Shown: in pieces, positions 1-10,505 of the stretch
Layout of the letters: each line of letters opens with the position of its first letter
Numbering within the stretch: position 1 is the first letter of the stretch
Assembly: GCF_000496695.1 (NCBI RefSeq)
Contig: NZ_BAUJ01000018.1
Span: forward strand, 1 to 64,000
Length of the DNA stretch: 64,000 bases
Source: Vibrio halioticoli NBRC 102217
GTDB lineage: Bacteria > Pseudomonadota > Gammaproteobacteria > Enterobacterales > Vibrionaceae
Reading direction: 5' to 3'
The notes under the pieces: generated by a model
What the model saw: only the letters and a program-made list of their open reading frames with translations
Database searches by the model: none
What the model was told of the DNA's origin: nothing
Made by a program: the position numbers and the translations under genes

Positions 1-36
1 CGATTGGTATTAGTACACAAGCTGACTTTAAAATAA
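1..36 (+). CDS. possible 3' end of an unidentified gene
   Basis: Frame 1 from the window edge reads RLVLVHKLTLK and stops at TAA (34-36), six bases before a perfect terminator hairpin. The spacing suits the end of a plus-strand gene that began outside the window. Eleven residues are too few to name a family. Confidence 0.25.
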   Translation, partial: RLVLVHKLTLK

Positions 37-41
37 ACGTA

Positions 42-73
42 GGGCTCTAGATGGTGACATCTAGAGCCCTTTT
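42..73 (+). terminator. rho-independent terminator
   Basis: A perfect 12-bp stem (42-53 with 58-69) closes a GTGA tetraloop and is followed by TTTT. It would end the transcript entering from the left edge. Confidence 0.75.
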
Positions 74-95
74 ATATGCAGCCTTTTAAGTTTTT

Positions 96-123
96 CCCCT
101 AGTTTGTTTAGCTAGGGGAGTTT
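96..123 (+). terminator. second hairpin, possible terminator
   Basis: CCCCTAG (96-102) pairs with CTAGGGG (112-118), followed by AGTTTT. It sits just after the first terminator and may be a back-up. It could also be the end signal of a lost neighbour. Confidence 0.4.
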
Positions 124-163
124 TCGCTTATCTCAGTTTATATAGCCTGATTATACGGTCTGA

Positions 164-361
164 TTATATAGTTTCGATGTTTAAACTTTCGTCTTTGCTT
201 GCTTTCCACTTCAAGCCAAAGAAAGTAGCCAAACCAATAATTAGAATCGCGGCTATCCAACTACTGCTGTATGCAGGGTGTTGGTTAAAGCTGGTGATTT
301 GTTTATAAAGCACCGCACTTAAGTAGGCCAAACTAAATGTCCAAATCGCAGTAAATGATAA
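164..361 (-). pseudogene. feoB: feoB remnant (C-terminal end of ferrous iron transporter)
   Basis: Reading the minus strand from just after a TGA (362-364) to a TAA (164-166) gives 65 residues containing YKQITSFNQHPAYSSSWI followed by a hydrophobic helix. This matches the last transmembrane part of FeoB, where E. coli has YQVASYSQHPTYS. FeoB is normally about 750 residues, and neither the G domain nor the other membrane helices are present upstream. There is no start codon in frame with a ribosome binding site. I read it as the relic of a deleted feo locus. The identification rests on a short but characteristic motif. Confidence 0.55.
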
Positions 362-364
362 TCA

Positions 365-677
365 CTCTCTTTTACGGTTCTGTTTATAGGTTGGATGTGT
401 GTGGGTAGACAGTCTCTTTGGAGCCAAGAGTTCATGGGTTGTTGTTTATGCAACTTAGAAAAATGCATTTACGAACTCATCATCATCCCATCATTGTCGT
501 TAAGTAGCGTATAAATCAGGCATGCGGTCACGGGCGAGCGGTATCACGCTAATTTGCTTGCTAATCTTTGACAAACTTTCCTCGCACCACCGCCTAATAA
601 CCACTATAATATGCGCGCTCTCGATAGAGAGGTACACGGGCAAAGACCCACAATCACAAGAAACATCTGGAGTAATT
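365..677. other. intergenic region upstream of cmk
   Basis: No convincing gene is present. The minus strand continues the feoB relic region but no longer resembles FeoB. Open frames overlapping the cmk start look like chance. A TATAAT-like hexamer lies near 604 without a well-spaced -35 element, so the cmk promoter is not assigned firmly. Confidence 0.4.
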
Positions 678-1355
678 ATGTCTTCTCTTTCTCCTGTCAT
701 TACCGTCGACGGCCCAAGTGGGGCAGGTAAAGGCACTTTATGTATGATGTTGGCTGAAAAGTTAGGCTTCCAGTTGCTTGATTCTGGTGCAATTTATCGT
801 GTTCTGGCTCTAGCAGCGATTCACCACGGTGTGGATATGGAATCTGAAGACGCTTTAGTACCACTTGCGACGCATTTAGACGTGCAGTTTATCGCCCAAG
901 GCGATCTAGTGCAGGTAGTGTTAGAAGGTGAAGATGTTTCCGGTGAACTCAGAAAAGAAGAGACCGGAATGGCGGCCTCTAAAGTGGCGGCACTGCCTCG
1001 CGTTCGAGAAGCATTATTGCGTCGTCAACGCGCTTTTCAAACCGAGCCTGGCTTAGTGGCTGATGGCCGTGACATGGGAACCGTGGTTTTTCCAAGCGCC
1101 GTAGCTAAGATTTTCCTTGATGCGAGCGCGCAAGAGCGTGCCCAAAGACGCTTTAATCAGTTGCAAGGTAAGGGCTTAGAGGTTAGTATTGACCACCTTT
1201 TGAGCGAGATCCAAGAGCGCGACGACCGAGATCGTAACCGAACGGTTGCACCTTTACGTCCTGCGGATGACGCTTTAGTGCTTGATTCTACTGAACTTTC
1301 TATTGAAGAAGTGGTAGAAGAAGCCTTAAAATTTATAGAATCTAAGTTGTCTTGA
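678..1355 (+). CDS. cmk: cytidylate kinase
   Basis: Phosphorylates CMP and dCMP to the diphosphates in cytoplasmic pyrimidine nucleotide salvage and synthesis. The 225-residue product matches the usual length (E. coli 227). The P-loop GPSGAGKGT is at residues 12-20, a [10 protein letters not shown] segment lies near the middle, and the RDDRDRNR lid motif is close to the C-terminus. The ATG at 678 was chosen because GGAG (669-672) stands just before it and the protein then starts right at the conserved core; a longer frame from 522 adds an unrelated tail. It is followed by rpsA, the standard order in enterobacteria and vibrios. Confidence 0.97.
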   Translation: MSSLSPVITVDGPSGAGKGTLCMMLAEKLGFQLLDSGAIYRVLALAAIHHGVDMESEDALVPLATHLDVQFIAQGDLVQVVLEGEDVSGELRKEETGMAASKVAALPRVREALLRRQRAFQTEPGLVADGRDMGTVVFPSAVAKIFLDASAQERAQRRFNQLQGKGLEVSIDHLLSEIQERDDRDRNRTVAPLRPADDALVLDSTELSIEEVVEEALKFIESKLS

Positions 1356-1369
1356 TCGTCTTTATTTAG

Positions 1370-1476
1370 GCTATCGAGACATTAAGGTACGTTGGTTGCA
1401 AGGATGATGACCGGCGAATTTATCAACCCCTCGTGGCAGGATGCCCGTGGACGTTTAAATATTGAAGATCAAATTA
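1370..1476 (+). promoter_or_regulatory. rpsA leader with S1-type GGA hairpins
   Basis: The leader contains GGCA (1435-1438), loop GGA, TGCC (1442-1445), and a second GGA-containing loop near 1399-1404 flanked by GGTT and GACC. Leaders with GGA in the loops are known for rpsA in E. coli, where S1 binds its own mRNA and represses translation. The reading frame also lacks a strong Shine-Dalgarno sequence, as in E. coli. The regulatory role is inferred by analogy. Confidence 0.45.
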
Positions 1477-3147
1477 ATGACTGAATCTTTTGCTCAACTC
1501 TTTGAAGAGTTTCTAAACGAAACTGAATTCCAACAAGGCAGCATCGTTAAAGGTACTGTAGTAGCTATCGAGAACGGTTTCGTTCTTGTTGACGCTGGCC
1601 TTAAGTCTGAATCTGCTATCCCTGCTGAACAATTCAAGAACGCTGCTGGCGAACTTGAAGTTGAAGTTGGTTCTGAAGTAGACGTAGCGCTTGACGCTGT
1701 TGAAGATGGTTTCGGTGAAACTCAACTTTCTCGTGAGAAAGCTAAGCGTCACGAAGCTTGGATCGTACTTGAGAAAGCTTACGAAGAAGCTGAAACTGTT
1801 GTTGGTATCATCAACGGTAAAGTTAAAGGCGGTTTCACTGTTGAACTAAACGGTATCCGTGCTTTCCTACCTGGTTCTCTAGTAGACGTACGTCCTATCC
1901 GCGACACTGCTCACCTAGAAAACAAAGAGCTAGAGTTCAAAGTTATCAAGCTTGACCAGAAGCGCAACAACGTTGTTGTTTCTCGTCGTGCTGTTATCGA
2001 ATCTGAAAACAGTGTTGAGCGTGACGAACTTCTTGAGACTCTACAAGAAGGTACTGAAGTTAAAGGTATCGTTAAGAACCTTACTGACTACGGTGCATTC
2101 GTTGACCTTGGCGGCGTAGACGGCCTACTTCACATCACTGATATGGCTTGGAAACGTGTTAAGCACCCATCTGAGATCGTAAACGTTGGTGACGAGATCC
2201 TAGTTAAAGTTCTTAAGTTTGACCGTGAGCGCACTCGTGTTTCTCTAGGTCTTAAACAACTTGGCGAAGATCCATGGGTAGCAATCGCTAAGCGTTACCC
2301 AGAAGGTCACAAACTGACTGGTCGCGTTACTAACCTAACTGATTACGGCTGCTTCGTAGAAATCGAAGAAGGCGTTGAAGGTCTAGTACACGTTTCTGAA
2401 ATGGATTGGACTAACAAGAACATCCACCCTTCTAAAGTTGTTAACGTAGGCGACGAAGTTGAGGTTATGGTTCTTGAGATTGACGAAGAACGTCGTCGTA
2501 TCTCTCTAGGTCTAAAACAATGTAAAGCTAACCCTTGGCAGTCATTCGCTGAAATTCAAGCGAAAGGCGACAAGGTTACTGGTAAGATCAAGTCTATCAC
2601 TGACTTCGGTATCTTTATCGGTCTAGAAGGCGGCATTGACGGTCTAGTACACCTATCTGACATTTCTTGGAACGTTGCTGGTGAAGAAGCAGTACGCGAA
2701 TACAAGAAAGGCGATGAAATCTCAGCAGTTGTTCTTGCAGTAGATGCAGAGCGTGAGCGTATTTCTCTTGGCGTTAAGCAAATGGAAAACGACCCGTTCA
2801 ACAACTACGTTGCTGACAACAAAAAAGGTGCTCTAGTTTCTGGTACTGTAACTGCAGTTGACGCAAAAGGTGCTACAATTGAACTTGTAGACGGCGTTGA
2901 AGGTTACATCCGTGCTTCTGAAGTATCTCGTGACCGTATCGAAGATGCGTCTCTAATCCTAAGCGTTGGCGATAGCGTTGAAGCTAAGTTCACCGGTGTA
3001 GACCGTAAGAACCGCGTAATCAACCTATCTATCAAAGCTAAAGATCAAGCTGAAGAGCAAGAAGCAATGGCTTCACTGAACAAAGCTGAAGACGGCGGTT
3101 TCGGTAACGCTATGGCTGATGCATTCAAGGCTGCTAAAGGCGAATAA
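1477..3147 (+). CDS. rpsA: 30S ribosomal protein S1
   Basis: Largest 30S protein; binds mRNA upstream of the start codon and helps initiation of mRNAs with weak Shine-Dalgarno sites. The 556-residue product has six S1 (OB-fold) repeats, visible in repeats 3-6 as recurring segments of the type [20 protein letters not shown] and [12 protein letters not shown]. The start [11 protein letters not shown] matches S1 proteins; an ATG five codons earlier is less likely. Codon use is strongly biased to highly expressed codons compared with its neighbours, as expected. A terminator follows. Confidence 0.98.
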   Translation: MTESFAQLFEEFLNETEFQQGSIVKGTVVAIENGFVLVDAGLKSESAIPAEQFKNAAGELEVEVGSEVDVALDAVEDGFGETQLSREKAKRHEAWIVLEKAYEEAETVVGIINGKVKGGFTVELNGIRAFLPGSLVDVRPIRDTAHLENKELEFKVIKLDQKRNNVVVSRRAVIESENSVERDELLETLQEGTEVKGIVKNLTDYGAFVDLGGVDGLLHITDMAWKRVKHPSEIVNVGDEILVKVLKFDRERTRVSLGLKQLGEDPWVAIAKRYPEGHKLTGRVTNLTDYGCFVEIEEGVEGLVHVSEMDWTNKNIHPSKVVNVGDEVEVMVLEIDEERRRISLGLKQCKANPWQSFAEIQAKGDKVTGKIKSITDFGIFIGLEGGIDGLVHLSDISWNVAGEEAVREYKKGDEISAVVLAVDAERERISLGVKQMENDPFNNYVADNKKGALVSGTVTAVDAKGATIELVDGVEGYIRASEVSRDRIEDASLILSVGDSVEAKFTGVDRKNRVINLSIKAKDQAEEQEAMASLNKAEDGGFGNAMADAFKAAKGE

Positions 3148-3179
3148 TCACTTTTTTAATTAAAAGTTAGACGCTAAGA

Positions 3180-3206
3180 GGGAGCCCACAAGGCTCCCTT
3201 TTTTTT
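3180..3206 (+). terminator. rpsA terminator
   Basis: GGGAGCC (3180-3186) pairs with GGCTCCC (3192-3198), followed by eight T. A strong rho-independent terminator between rpsA and ihfB. Confidence 0.9.
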
Positions 3207-3227
3207 GATTTGTGAATGAGGGAAACT

Positions 3228-3512
3228 ATGACTAAGTCTGAGTTGATAGAAAGACTGTGTGCAGAGCAGGCACACTTATCTGCCAAAGAAATTGAAGATG
3301 CTGTAAAAGAAATTATTGAACATATGGCTGACACCCTAGAAACGGGTGAGCGAATCGAGATTCGCGGTTTCGGTAGTTTTTCTCTTCATTATCGTGAGCC
3401 ACGTATGGGACGTAATCCTAAGACAGGCGATCAAGTTGAGTTGGACGGAAAATTTGTTCCTCACTTTAAACCAGGAAAAGCATTACGCGAACGTGTAAAT
3501 GATGGCTTATAG
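3228..3512 (+). CDS. ihfB: integration host factor subunit beta
   Basis: Nucleoid protein that pairs with IhfA and bends DNA sharply, acting in recombination, replication and transcription (including sigma-54 promoters). At 94 residues it has exactly the E. coli length. It shows [10 protein letters not shown] at the start and the DNA-binding arm [10 protein letters not shown] with the intercalating proline (residues about 60-70). The ATG at 3228 has GAGGGA at 3218-3223; a start at 3216 would add four foreign residues. It sits between two strong terminators, so it probably has its own promoter. Confidence 0.97.
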   Translation: MTKSELIERLCAEQAHLSAKEIEDAVKEIIEHMADTLETGERIEIRGFGSFSLHYREPRMGRNPKTGDQVELDGKFVPHFKPGKALRERVNDGL

Positions 3513-3527
3513 TCAAACCTATTAAAT

Positions 3528-3561
3528 AAAACGGCACTTCACTCTTGAAGTGCCGTTTTTT
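3528..3561 (+). terminator. ihfB terminator
   Basis: A perfect 13-bp stem (3528-3540 with 3547-3559) runs into a T tract. Confidence 0.92.
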
Positions 3562-3713
3562 CTTTAAGCTTTGCTCACTGGATGCAAATTTGACGTCAAA
3601 AATTTCATTTTTGGATACTCAAGTTGATGATAATTATTGATTTAACATGGTGTAGAGTGGCGAATTACTGCATAATCAAAGCTATTACATTGATTTAAAA
3701 AAGGGTCATCCTA

Positions 3714-4019
3714 GTGAAAATTTTGAAGATAGCGTTAGTGTTGGTTCTGTTTCTGATTGCCTTAGCATTAGGCGCACAAAATCAAGAAGTTGTCACCTTT
3801 GACTATTTATTAGCAGAAGGCACCTTCCATCTGTCAACCTTGATTGGCGTAGTATTTGTGGTGGGCTTTGTCATTGCGGGTGTTATTTTCGGTAGCATGC
3901 TTTTTAAATCTAGACTTCAAGTAAGAAAACTAAATCGTAAGTTGAAAAAATTGACTCCTCAAATGACCGCAACGACGACGACAGCTCCTGTCCCTGCGAC
4001 AAATAAGTTAAATAAGTAA
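3714..4019 (+). CDS. lapA: lipopolysaccharide assembly protein A (LapA/YciS)
   Basis: Small inner-membrane protein that works with LapB in controlling LPS synthesis through FtsH and LpxC. The 101 residues show two membrane helices (about 3-21 and 40-62) and a basic cytoplasmic tail of coiled-coil character (LQVRKLNRKLKKL), followed by a Thr/Ala-rich end. The start is a GTG preceded by AAGGG. lapB begins eight bases after its stop, so the two form an operon. The family is recognised from sequence and neighbourhood. Confidence 0.9.
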   Translation: MKILKIALVLVLFLIALALGAQNQEVVTFDYLLAEGTFHLSTLIGVVFVVGFVIAGVIFGSMLFKSRLQVRKLNRKLKKLTPQMTATTTTAPVPATNKLNK

Positions 4020-4027
4020 TCTGTTAA

Positions 4028-5197
4028 ATGCTTGAGTTACTGTTTCTACTCTTACCAATTGCAGCAGCCTATGGGTGGTACATGGGGCAGCGCAGTGCAC
4101 GTCAAGATAATCAGAGACATTCCAATCAGATCTCACGCCAATATGTTCATGGTTTAAACCTGCTACTGTCAGAACAGTCAGATAAAGCGGTTGACCACTT
4201 TATCGAGCTATTACAGGTCGATGACGAGACCATTGATACGCATTTAGCTTTAGGTAACTTATTCCGCTCAAGGGGCGAGGTGGATAGGGCTATCCGTATT
4301 CACCAAAGTTTGATCTCTCGTACCGAGCTGACCATAGATCAAAAAAATATTGCGCTACAACAGCTGGCAAAAGATTATATGGTGTCGGGCTTCCTAGACC
4401 GTGCCGAGAAGATTTACGAGCAGCTGGTGGATGAACCCGATCATAAAGAGCCTGCACTACAACAGCTAGTGGCTATCTATCAGCAAACCAAAGAGTGGAA
4501 TAAAGCTATTCACTACGCCGGTATGTTGGTGAAAATGGGGCGCAAAAAGATGCGCACCAGTATCTCGCATTATTGGTGTGAATTAGCCATTCACGAGAAG
4601 GCGTTTGGCAAGCGCAGTAAAACCATTCAATATTTCAAAAAAGCACTATCTGAAGACGCTAAATGCGTACGTGCCAATATCTCTTTGGGGCGCATTTATA
4701 TGGAAACCGAAGAGTACCCGAAAGCCCTTCGATACCTAGAAGCGATTTTAGCGCAAGACGTCGATTATATTAGCGAAGTGCTGCCAAATATTGCTGACTG
4801 TTATCACCATTTAGGTTTAGAGTCTGACTTACTTTCCTTTTTAAGAAAGTGCATGGAAAAAGACGCAGGTGTCTCGGTTGAATTGATGTTGGCACAAATT
4901 GTTGCTCAACATGAAGGGAGCGTTGCTGCGCAAGCCTTACTAACCCGTCAGCTCACCAAAAACCCAACCATGAAAGGTTTTTATCGCCTTATTGGTTATC
5001 ACGCATCAGAAGCTGAAGAGGGCAACGCAAAAGATAGCCTGACTCATCTGCAAGCTATGGTGGGTGAGCAGTTAAAAGTAAAACCTCATCATCGATGCCG
5101 TAAATGTGGCTATTCGACCCACGCGCTACATTGGCACTGTCCTTCTTGTCGCAGTTGGGGCAGCATCAAGCCTATTCGTGGCTTAGACGGAGAATAA
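4028..5197 (+). CDS. lapB: lipopolysaccharide assembly protein B (LapB/YciM)
   Basis: Membrane-anchored TPR protein that adjusts LPS output by promoting FtsH degradation of LpxC. The 389 residues begin with a membrane anchor (1-19), continue with a row of TPR repeats (about 35-310) and end with a rubredoxin-like zinc site CRKCGY...CPSC (about 357-374). This is the LapB architecture and length. It is cotranscribed with lapA and followed by pyrF, as in E. coli. Confidence 0.95.
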   Translation: MLELLFLLLPIAAAYGWYMGQRSARQDNQRHSNQISRQYVHGLNLLLSEQSDKAVDHFIELLQVDDETIDTHLALGNLFRSRGEVDRAIRIHQSLISRTELTIDQKNIALQQLAKDYMVSGFLDRAEKIYEQLVDEPDHKEPALQQLVAIYQQTKEWNKAIHYAGMLVKMGRKKMRTSISHYWCELAIHEKAFGKRSKTIQYFKKALSEDAKCVRANISLGRIYMETEEYPKALRYLEAILAQDVDYISEVLPNIADCYHHLGLESDLLSFLRKCMEKDAGVSVELMLAQIVAQHEGSVAAQALLTRQLTKNPTMKGFYRLIGYHASEAEEGNAKDSLTHLQAMVGEQLKVKPHHRCRKCGYSTHALHWHCPSCRSWGSIKPIRGLDGE

Positions 5198-5287
5198 AAG
5201 CGCTGCTAGATCTAACATTCTGTTTGATAGGAGGTTAGAATAGGCGCGCTTTACTCTTTATGCCCCCTCTAATTAGGAGACCCTTCG

Positions 5288-5980
5288 ATGGATCAAAAAG
5301 TGATTGTTGCCTTAGATTACGACAACAAAACCGACGCTTTAAACTTTATTGACCGAATTGACCCAGCTTCTTGCCGCCTTAAAGTGGGTAAAGAAATGTT
5401 TACTTTATTTGGTCCTGAGTTTGTAAAACAACTCCATCAGAAAGGCTTTTCTGTATTTCTAGACCTTAAATTCCATGATATTCCAAATACGTGTTCAAAA
5501 GCCGTTCGTGCGGCCGCTGAAATGGGTGTATGGATGGTGAATGTTCACGCCAGTGGTGGTGAGCGTATGATGACAGCATCACGTGAAATCTTAGAACCTT
5601 ACGGTAAAGACCGTCCGCTATTAATTGGTGTGACTGTTCTAACCAGTATGGAACAAACCGATTTAGCCGGTATTGGCTTAAATGTAGAGCCTGCTGAGCA
5701 AGTATTGCGTTTAGCGAATCTGACTAAAAATAGCGGTTTAGACGGCGTGGTATGTTCAGCACAAGAAGCTAACTTCTTAAAAACCGAACTGGGTAAACAA
5801 TTTAAATTGGTGACTCCGGGCATTCGTCCTGCAGGCGCTGATGTTGGCGATCAAAAACGCATCATGACTCCAGTTGATGCTATCCAAGCCGGTTCTGATT
5901 ACCTTGTGATCGGTCGTCCAATTACTCAAGCGGCTGATCCTGCGCAAGTACTAGCGCAAATTAATGCCACTCTGGCTTAA
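5288..5980 (+). CDS. pyrF: orotidine 5'-phosphate decarboxylase
   Basis: Converts OMP to UMP, the last step of de novo pyrimidine synthesis. The 230-residue protein carries VALDYDN near the start, KVGKEMF (phosphate side) and the catalytic [11 protein letters not shown] segment with the Asp-Lys-Asp set, then TPGIRP and the C-terminal VIGRPI phosphate-binding motif. AGGAG at 5275-5279 precedes the ATG. It lies 90 bases after lapB. Confidence 0.98.
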   Translation: MDQKVIVALDYDNKTDALNFIDRIDPASCRLKVGKEMFTLFGPEFVKQLHQKGFSVFLDLKFHDIPNTCSKAVRAAAEMGVWMVNVHASGGERMMTASREILEPYGKDRPLLIGVTVLTSMEQTDLAGIGLNVEPAEQVLRLANLTKNSGLDGVVCSAQEANFLKTELGKQFKLVTPGIRPAGADVGDQKRIMTPVDAIQAGSDYLVIGRPITQAADPAQVLAQINATLA

Positions 5981-6010
5981 TTGCTAGCACTGCGAACAAA
6001 CCTATACTAA

Positions 6011-6040
6011 GCATGCAGAGTTTCTCTGCATGCTCATTTC
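6011..6040 (+). terminator. pyrF terminator
   Basis: GCATGCAGAG (6011-6020) and CTCTGCATGC (6024-6033) form a 10-bp stem with a TTT loop. The following T-rich stretch is interrupted, so termination may be partial. Confidence 0.6.
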
Positions 6041-6058
6041 ATCTTTATTGTTCTGATT

Positions 6059-6088
6059 TATAAAACCGCTTCTCTATAAAACCGCTTC
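6059..6088. repeat. 14-bp tandem duplication at the miaE 3' end
   Basis: The 14-mer TATAAAACCGCTTC occurs at 6059-6072 and again at 6075-6088. The second copy includes the last codons and stop of miaE, so the duplication extended the untranslated region and left the protein end unchanged. Confidence 0.7.
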
Positions 6089-6844
6089 ATTAACCGGTAC
6101 GCCACTATGAAATTTAAATTCATGGTCATCAGTACTGATAAGCTGCGCTTCTACTTTCGCAAAATATTCAATACGTTCGCTGATATCTTCCCCTGCAATT
6201 TGTTCAGCTAAACTCAAGTAATCCTGATAATGACGCGCCTCTGAGCGAAGTAACGAAATATAGAAAGTGCGAATATCTTCATCCATATAAGGGGCGAGGG
6301 CAGCAAATCGTTCACAAGAACGCGCTTCGATAAAAGCACCGATAATCAGTTTATCAATTAAGGTTTGCGGCTCATAAGTGCGAACGTGTTTCAGTAGGCC
6401 TTTCGCGTAACGACCGGCAGGTACGTGTTGGTATTCAATGCCTCTATCGACCATTATTTCTAATACTTGATAAAAATGATGCAACTCTTCTTTTATCAGC
6501 AATACCATTTTATCGATAAGATCTTGGCTGTAGGGAGAGTCTGACTGCGCAATGATCCCCTTTGAAATATTACTTTTGCCTTTTAAACTTGCCAGATCGC
6601 CAACGCCTTTATATGCAAACTCTTCGTATGGTTTAAACCAATTCAGAAGCTGCTGTTTACTGTCATTATTGGCCGCGTATTTACGAATTAAAAACATCGC
6701 CGATTGACCTGCTTTTAATTCACATAACAGGTGATCAATCAGCACAATCGGTAAGCGCTCAGGTTTTTTTGCTTCGTCTATCCATTGTGTGGGAGTGGCG
6801 CAGTTGAGAAATTGATGAATAGGAGCGAGCAGTTGTTGATACAT
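6074..6844 (-). CDS. miaE: tRNA-(ms2io6A) hydroxylase
   Basis: Hydroxylates the isopentenyl group of ms2i6A37 in tRNAs reading UNN codons. The 256-residue product has ferritin-like di-iron ligand motifs: EELHHFYQ, GAFIEARSCERF and SEARHYQDY, typical of MiaE. It is divergent from cysB and convergent with pyrF. Length and motifs agree with the family, with no sign of damage. Confidence 0.93.
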   Translation of the reverse strand: MYQQLLAPIHQFLNCATPTQWIDEAKKPERLPIVLIDHLLCELKAGQSAMFLIRKYAANNDSKQQLLNWFKPYEEFAYKGVGDLASLKGKSNISKGIIAQSDSPYSQDLIDKMVLLIKEELHHFYQVLEIMVDRGIEYQHVPAGRYAKGLLKHVRTYEPQTLIDKLIIGAFIEARSCERFAALAPYMDEDIRTFYISLLRSEARHYQDYLSLAEQIAGEDISERIEYFAKVEAQLISTDDHEFKFHSGVPVNEAVL

Positions 6845-6984
6845 GTGAGATCCAAGGTGATTACAGCTAGGTGTAGCCTAAGAAATTTGATCTAGTATGT
6901 CTATAGTGGCGAATTGTTTGTGATAATTTACGAAACTACTATTCAATATAAACAAAAAGCGTTATAACTAATCATTATATATAA

Positions 6985-7977
<993 letters not shown>

Positions 7978-7995
7978 TCATTCCTAATTGACGGA

Positions 7996-8026
7996 CTTCC
8001 CTCTAGAATAGCCGTCTAGGGGGAAG
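7996..8026 (+). promoter_or_regulatory. hairpin sequestering the ribosome binding site of the next gene
   Basis: CTTCCCTCTAGA (7996-8007) pairs with TCTAGGGGGAAG (8015-8026) over a 7-base loop, giving 12 pairs with one G-U. The 3' arm contains the only Shine-Dalgarno run (GGGGG, 8019-8023), and the ATG follows one base later. No T tract follows, so it is not an ordinary terminator. It could limit or gate translation; the function is inferred from structure. Confidence 0.6.
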
Positions 8027-8027
8027 C

Positions 8028-9218
8028 ATGCGCACACAATATAAACAACTTGACCATCTATTGCTTGAGCACCAACACTATTGGCGCTTTGAGCCTTTTC
8101 ATGCCAGTCAAACATTAGAACACCGTTTTACTCATACCGAGCTTGGAACATGGCTCGATGGCCTTAGCATGTCTGATGTGCAAGGTTTTAAGCAAGATCT
8201 CCCGAGTTTATTAAGCCAATTAACCGAATATCTGCCACAGCTCACAGAGCTGACACAGTTTTGCCAACTAGATAAAAGTGCGCTGACTTCGTTAACTTTA
8301 GATTCGCATTTAAGCTCAGGTATTCCGGGGCGAAAGCTGTCGCAAATTACCGCCATGGGCTCACAGGCGTTGGCGACTCATCATGGTAGCGAATGGCTTG
8401 AATGGTGTGCAGGTAAAGGCTTTTTAGGTCGAATATTGGCCCATCATAGCCAGCAAGCTGTCACCAGTTTTGAATGGCAAGAGTCTTTGTGTCAGCAAGG
8501 GCAACTTGACGCGGATAAACAGCAGTTACCCGTGCATTTTGTGCAGGGCGATGCCTTTGCTTGCGATCATCAAAGTGTATTTAATTCTAATCAACATGCA
8601 GTGGCCTTGCATGCCTGCGGAGACTTACATGTCTCTTTGATGCAGCACGCCACTCAATATCAACTTCCTACGCTATCGATTGCCCCTTGTTGCTATCACC
8701 TTATCCAAGCAGACCGTTATCAACCTTTGTCTAGTTTGGGTCAACAATCGAATTTAGCGTTGTCAAAAACCGAACTGCGTATTCCTCTGCAAGAGACCGT
8801 CACCGGAGGGGAGAGGGTATTAAAACATCGCTTCTTAGAAATGAGTTATCGATTGGGCTTAGATGAATTACTGCGCAAAGAACTAGGGTTTGCGGAATAT
8901 CAACCGATCCCAAGTGTAAAAAAATCACAATTGCAGTTGGGTTTTGAAGCCTTTTGCCAATGGGCGGCTGAGCGAAAAGGGCTTGCATTACCTAAGTGCG
9001 ATTTTATTCACTATCAAACTCTTGGCGAGCAACGTTTTGTTCGAATGGAAAAGCTCAGTTTAATTCAAATGGCGTTTCATCGTCCGTTAGAAATGTGGTT
9101 GATATTGGACAAGGCACTCTTTTTGGAAGAGCGTGGCTATCAAGTAGGCTTAACCGAGTTTTGCGATAAAAAAATAACACCGCGTAATATTTTAATACAC
9201 GCGGTGTTATCTCGATAA
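8028..9218 (+). CDS. putative SAM-dependent methyltransferase (GSTCD/METTL25-like)
   Basis: The 396-residue protein has a methyltransferase core in its middle: motif I EWCAGKGFLGRILAHH near residue 124, ALHACGDLHVSLM near 195, and SIAPCCYHL near 220. The paired-cysteine CCYH motif is typical of the GSTCD/METTL25 group of methyltransferases. Substrate and role are not known to me. Vibrios usually carry this gene between cysB and ald. The start was chosen for the GGGGG run just upstream, which lies inside a hairpin. Rated as family-level only. Confidence 0.75.
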   Translation: MRTQYKQLDHLLLEHQHYWRFEPFHASQTLEHRFTHTELGTWLDGLSMSDVQGFKQDLPSLLSQLTEYLPQLTELTQFCQLDKSALTSLTLDSHLSSGIPGRKLSQITAMGSQALATHHGSEWLEWCAGKGFLGRILAHHSQQAVTSFEWQESLCQQGQLDADKQQLPVHFVQGDAFACDHQSVFNSNQHAVALHACGDLHVSLMQHATQYQLPTLSIAPCCYHLIQADRYQPLSSLGQQSNLALSKTELRIPLQETVTGGERVLKHRFLEMSYRLGLDELLRKELGFAEYQPIPSVKKSQLQLGFEAFCQWAAERKGLALPKCDFIHYQTLGEQRFVRMEKLSLIQMAFHRPLEMWLILDKALFLEERGYQVGLTEFCDKKITPRNILIHAVLSR

Positions 9219-9224
9219 ACAGAA

Positions 9225-10349
9225 TTAGTGGACTTTTGCGATAGCTTCGGTCGGATCTACGTATTCAAGGTTAAAATTCTCCGCCACTTCCTTGCATGTG
9301 ACCATGCCATGAATGACGTTTAAACCGTTTAAGAAGCCAGCATCTTGAGTTAAGGCTTCTTTGTAGCCCATATTCGCCAGTCGAAGAATATACGGCAAGG
9401 TCGCGTTATTTAGCGCATAAGTAGAGGTTCTTGCTACTGCGCCCGGCATATTTGCCACACAATAGTGAACCACATCGTCGACAATGTAGATAGGATCAGC
9501 ATGGGTTGTGGCGTGTGAAGTTTCAAAACAGCCGCCTTGATCGATAGCCACATCCACAATTGCCGCGCCCGGCTTCATAGATTTTATGTGTCTTTTTGTT
9601 ACAAGCTTTGGCGCTGCTGCGCCGGGTATAAGTACCGCACCAATCACTAAATCAGCGTCAAGAACGTGACGGTTTAATGCTTCTTCGGTGGAATAAACCA
9701 GTTTAGCACGTCCTTGAAATTCTTCATCTAATGTGCGCAATGTGTGAATGTTGCGATCTAAAATAGTCACGTCAGCACGCATACCGACCGCCATTCTAGC
9801 TGCGTTTGATCCCACAACACCGCCGCCAATGACGACGACTTTAGCCGGTTCAACTCCGGGCACTCCACCTAATAATAATCCACGTCCGCCGTTAGATTTT
9901 TCTAAAGCCTGCGCACCTGCTTGAATAGACATTCTGCCAGCAACTTCTGACATTGGAGCCAAAAGAGGTAGCTGATTTAAGTGGTCGGTCACGGTTTCAT
10001 AAGCAATGCATACCGCTTTGCTATTGATTAGTTCCTCAGTTTGTGGAAAATCAGGAGCTAAGTGTAAATAAGTAAACAATATTTGCCCTTCGCGAAGCAT
10101 TGCTCGCTCGATGGCTTGAGGTTCTTTTACCTTCACGATCATCTCTGCTTGAGCAAAAATTTCCGTTGCGGTTGGAAGAATGGATGCACCTGCTGCGATA
10201 TAATCATCGTCGCTGAAACCGATGCCGCTGCCGGCTTGTGTTTCAACTATAACTCGGTGTCCGTTAGAGGTAACTTCTCTTACGCTGTCTGGGACCATAC
10301 CAACACGATATTCATGGTTCTTGATCTCTTTAGGGATACCAATGATCAT
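9225..10349 (-). CDS. ald: alanine dehydrogenase
   Basis: NAD-dependent interconversion of L-alanine and pyruvate plus ammonia. The 374 residues begin [20 protein letters not shown], the family hallmark. The Rossmann segment [17 protein letters not shown] is near residue 175, and catalytic-domain residues are preserved (KVKEPQ, TYLHLA). The gene is divergent from lrp, and such ald genes are commonly Lrp-controlled; the 150-bp AT-rich intergenic region would hold those sites. It converges with the methyltransferase gene six bases away. Confidence 0.96.
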   Translation of the reverse strand: MIIGIPKEIKNHEYRVGMVPDSVREVTSNGHRVIVETQAGSGIGFSDDDYIAAGASILPTATEIFAQAEMIVKVKEPQAIERAMLREGQILFTYLHLAPDFPQTEELINSKAVCIAYETVTDHLNQLPLLAPMSEVAGRMSIQAGAQALEKSNGGRGLLLGGVPGVEPAKVVVIGGGVVGSNAARMAVGMRADVTILDRNIHTLRTLDEEFQGRAKLVYSTEEALNRHVLDADLVIGAVLIPGAAAPKLVTKRHIKSMKPGAAIVDVAIDQGGCFETSHATTHADPIYIVDDVVHYCVANMPGAVARTSTYALNNATLPYILRLANMGYKEALTQDAGFLNGLNVIHGMVTCKEVAENFNLEYVDPTEAIAKVH

Positions 10350-10505
10350 CCTGACTCCTTATTGTTTTATAGTTATATAAGCTGTATATCTAACGCCTGT
10401 AGGGTGTTATTTACTAGTATAATGTTATTTATATAAAATTTAATGCTGAATATTTTAATATTGTAGTGTATGTCGTTGCAAGGAAGTAAAAAGGTGGAGC
10501 AAAGC

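Noticed and set aside
10083..10436. 117-residue plus-strand frame antisense to ald
   Set aside because: Covers the ald start and control region; no ribosome binding site or family resemblance.
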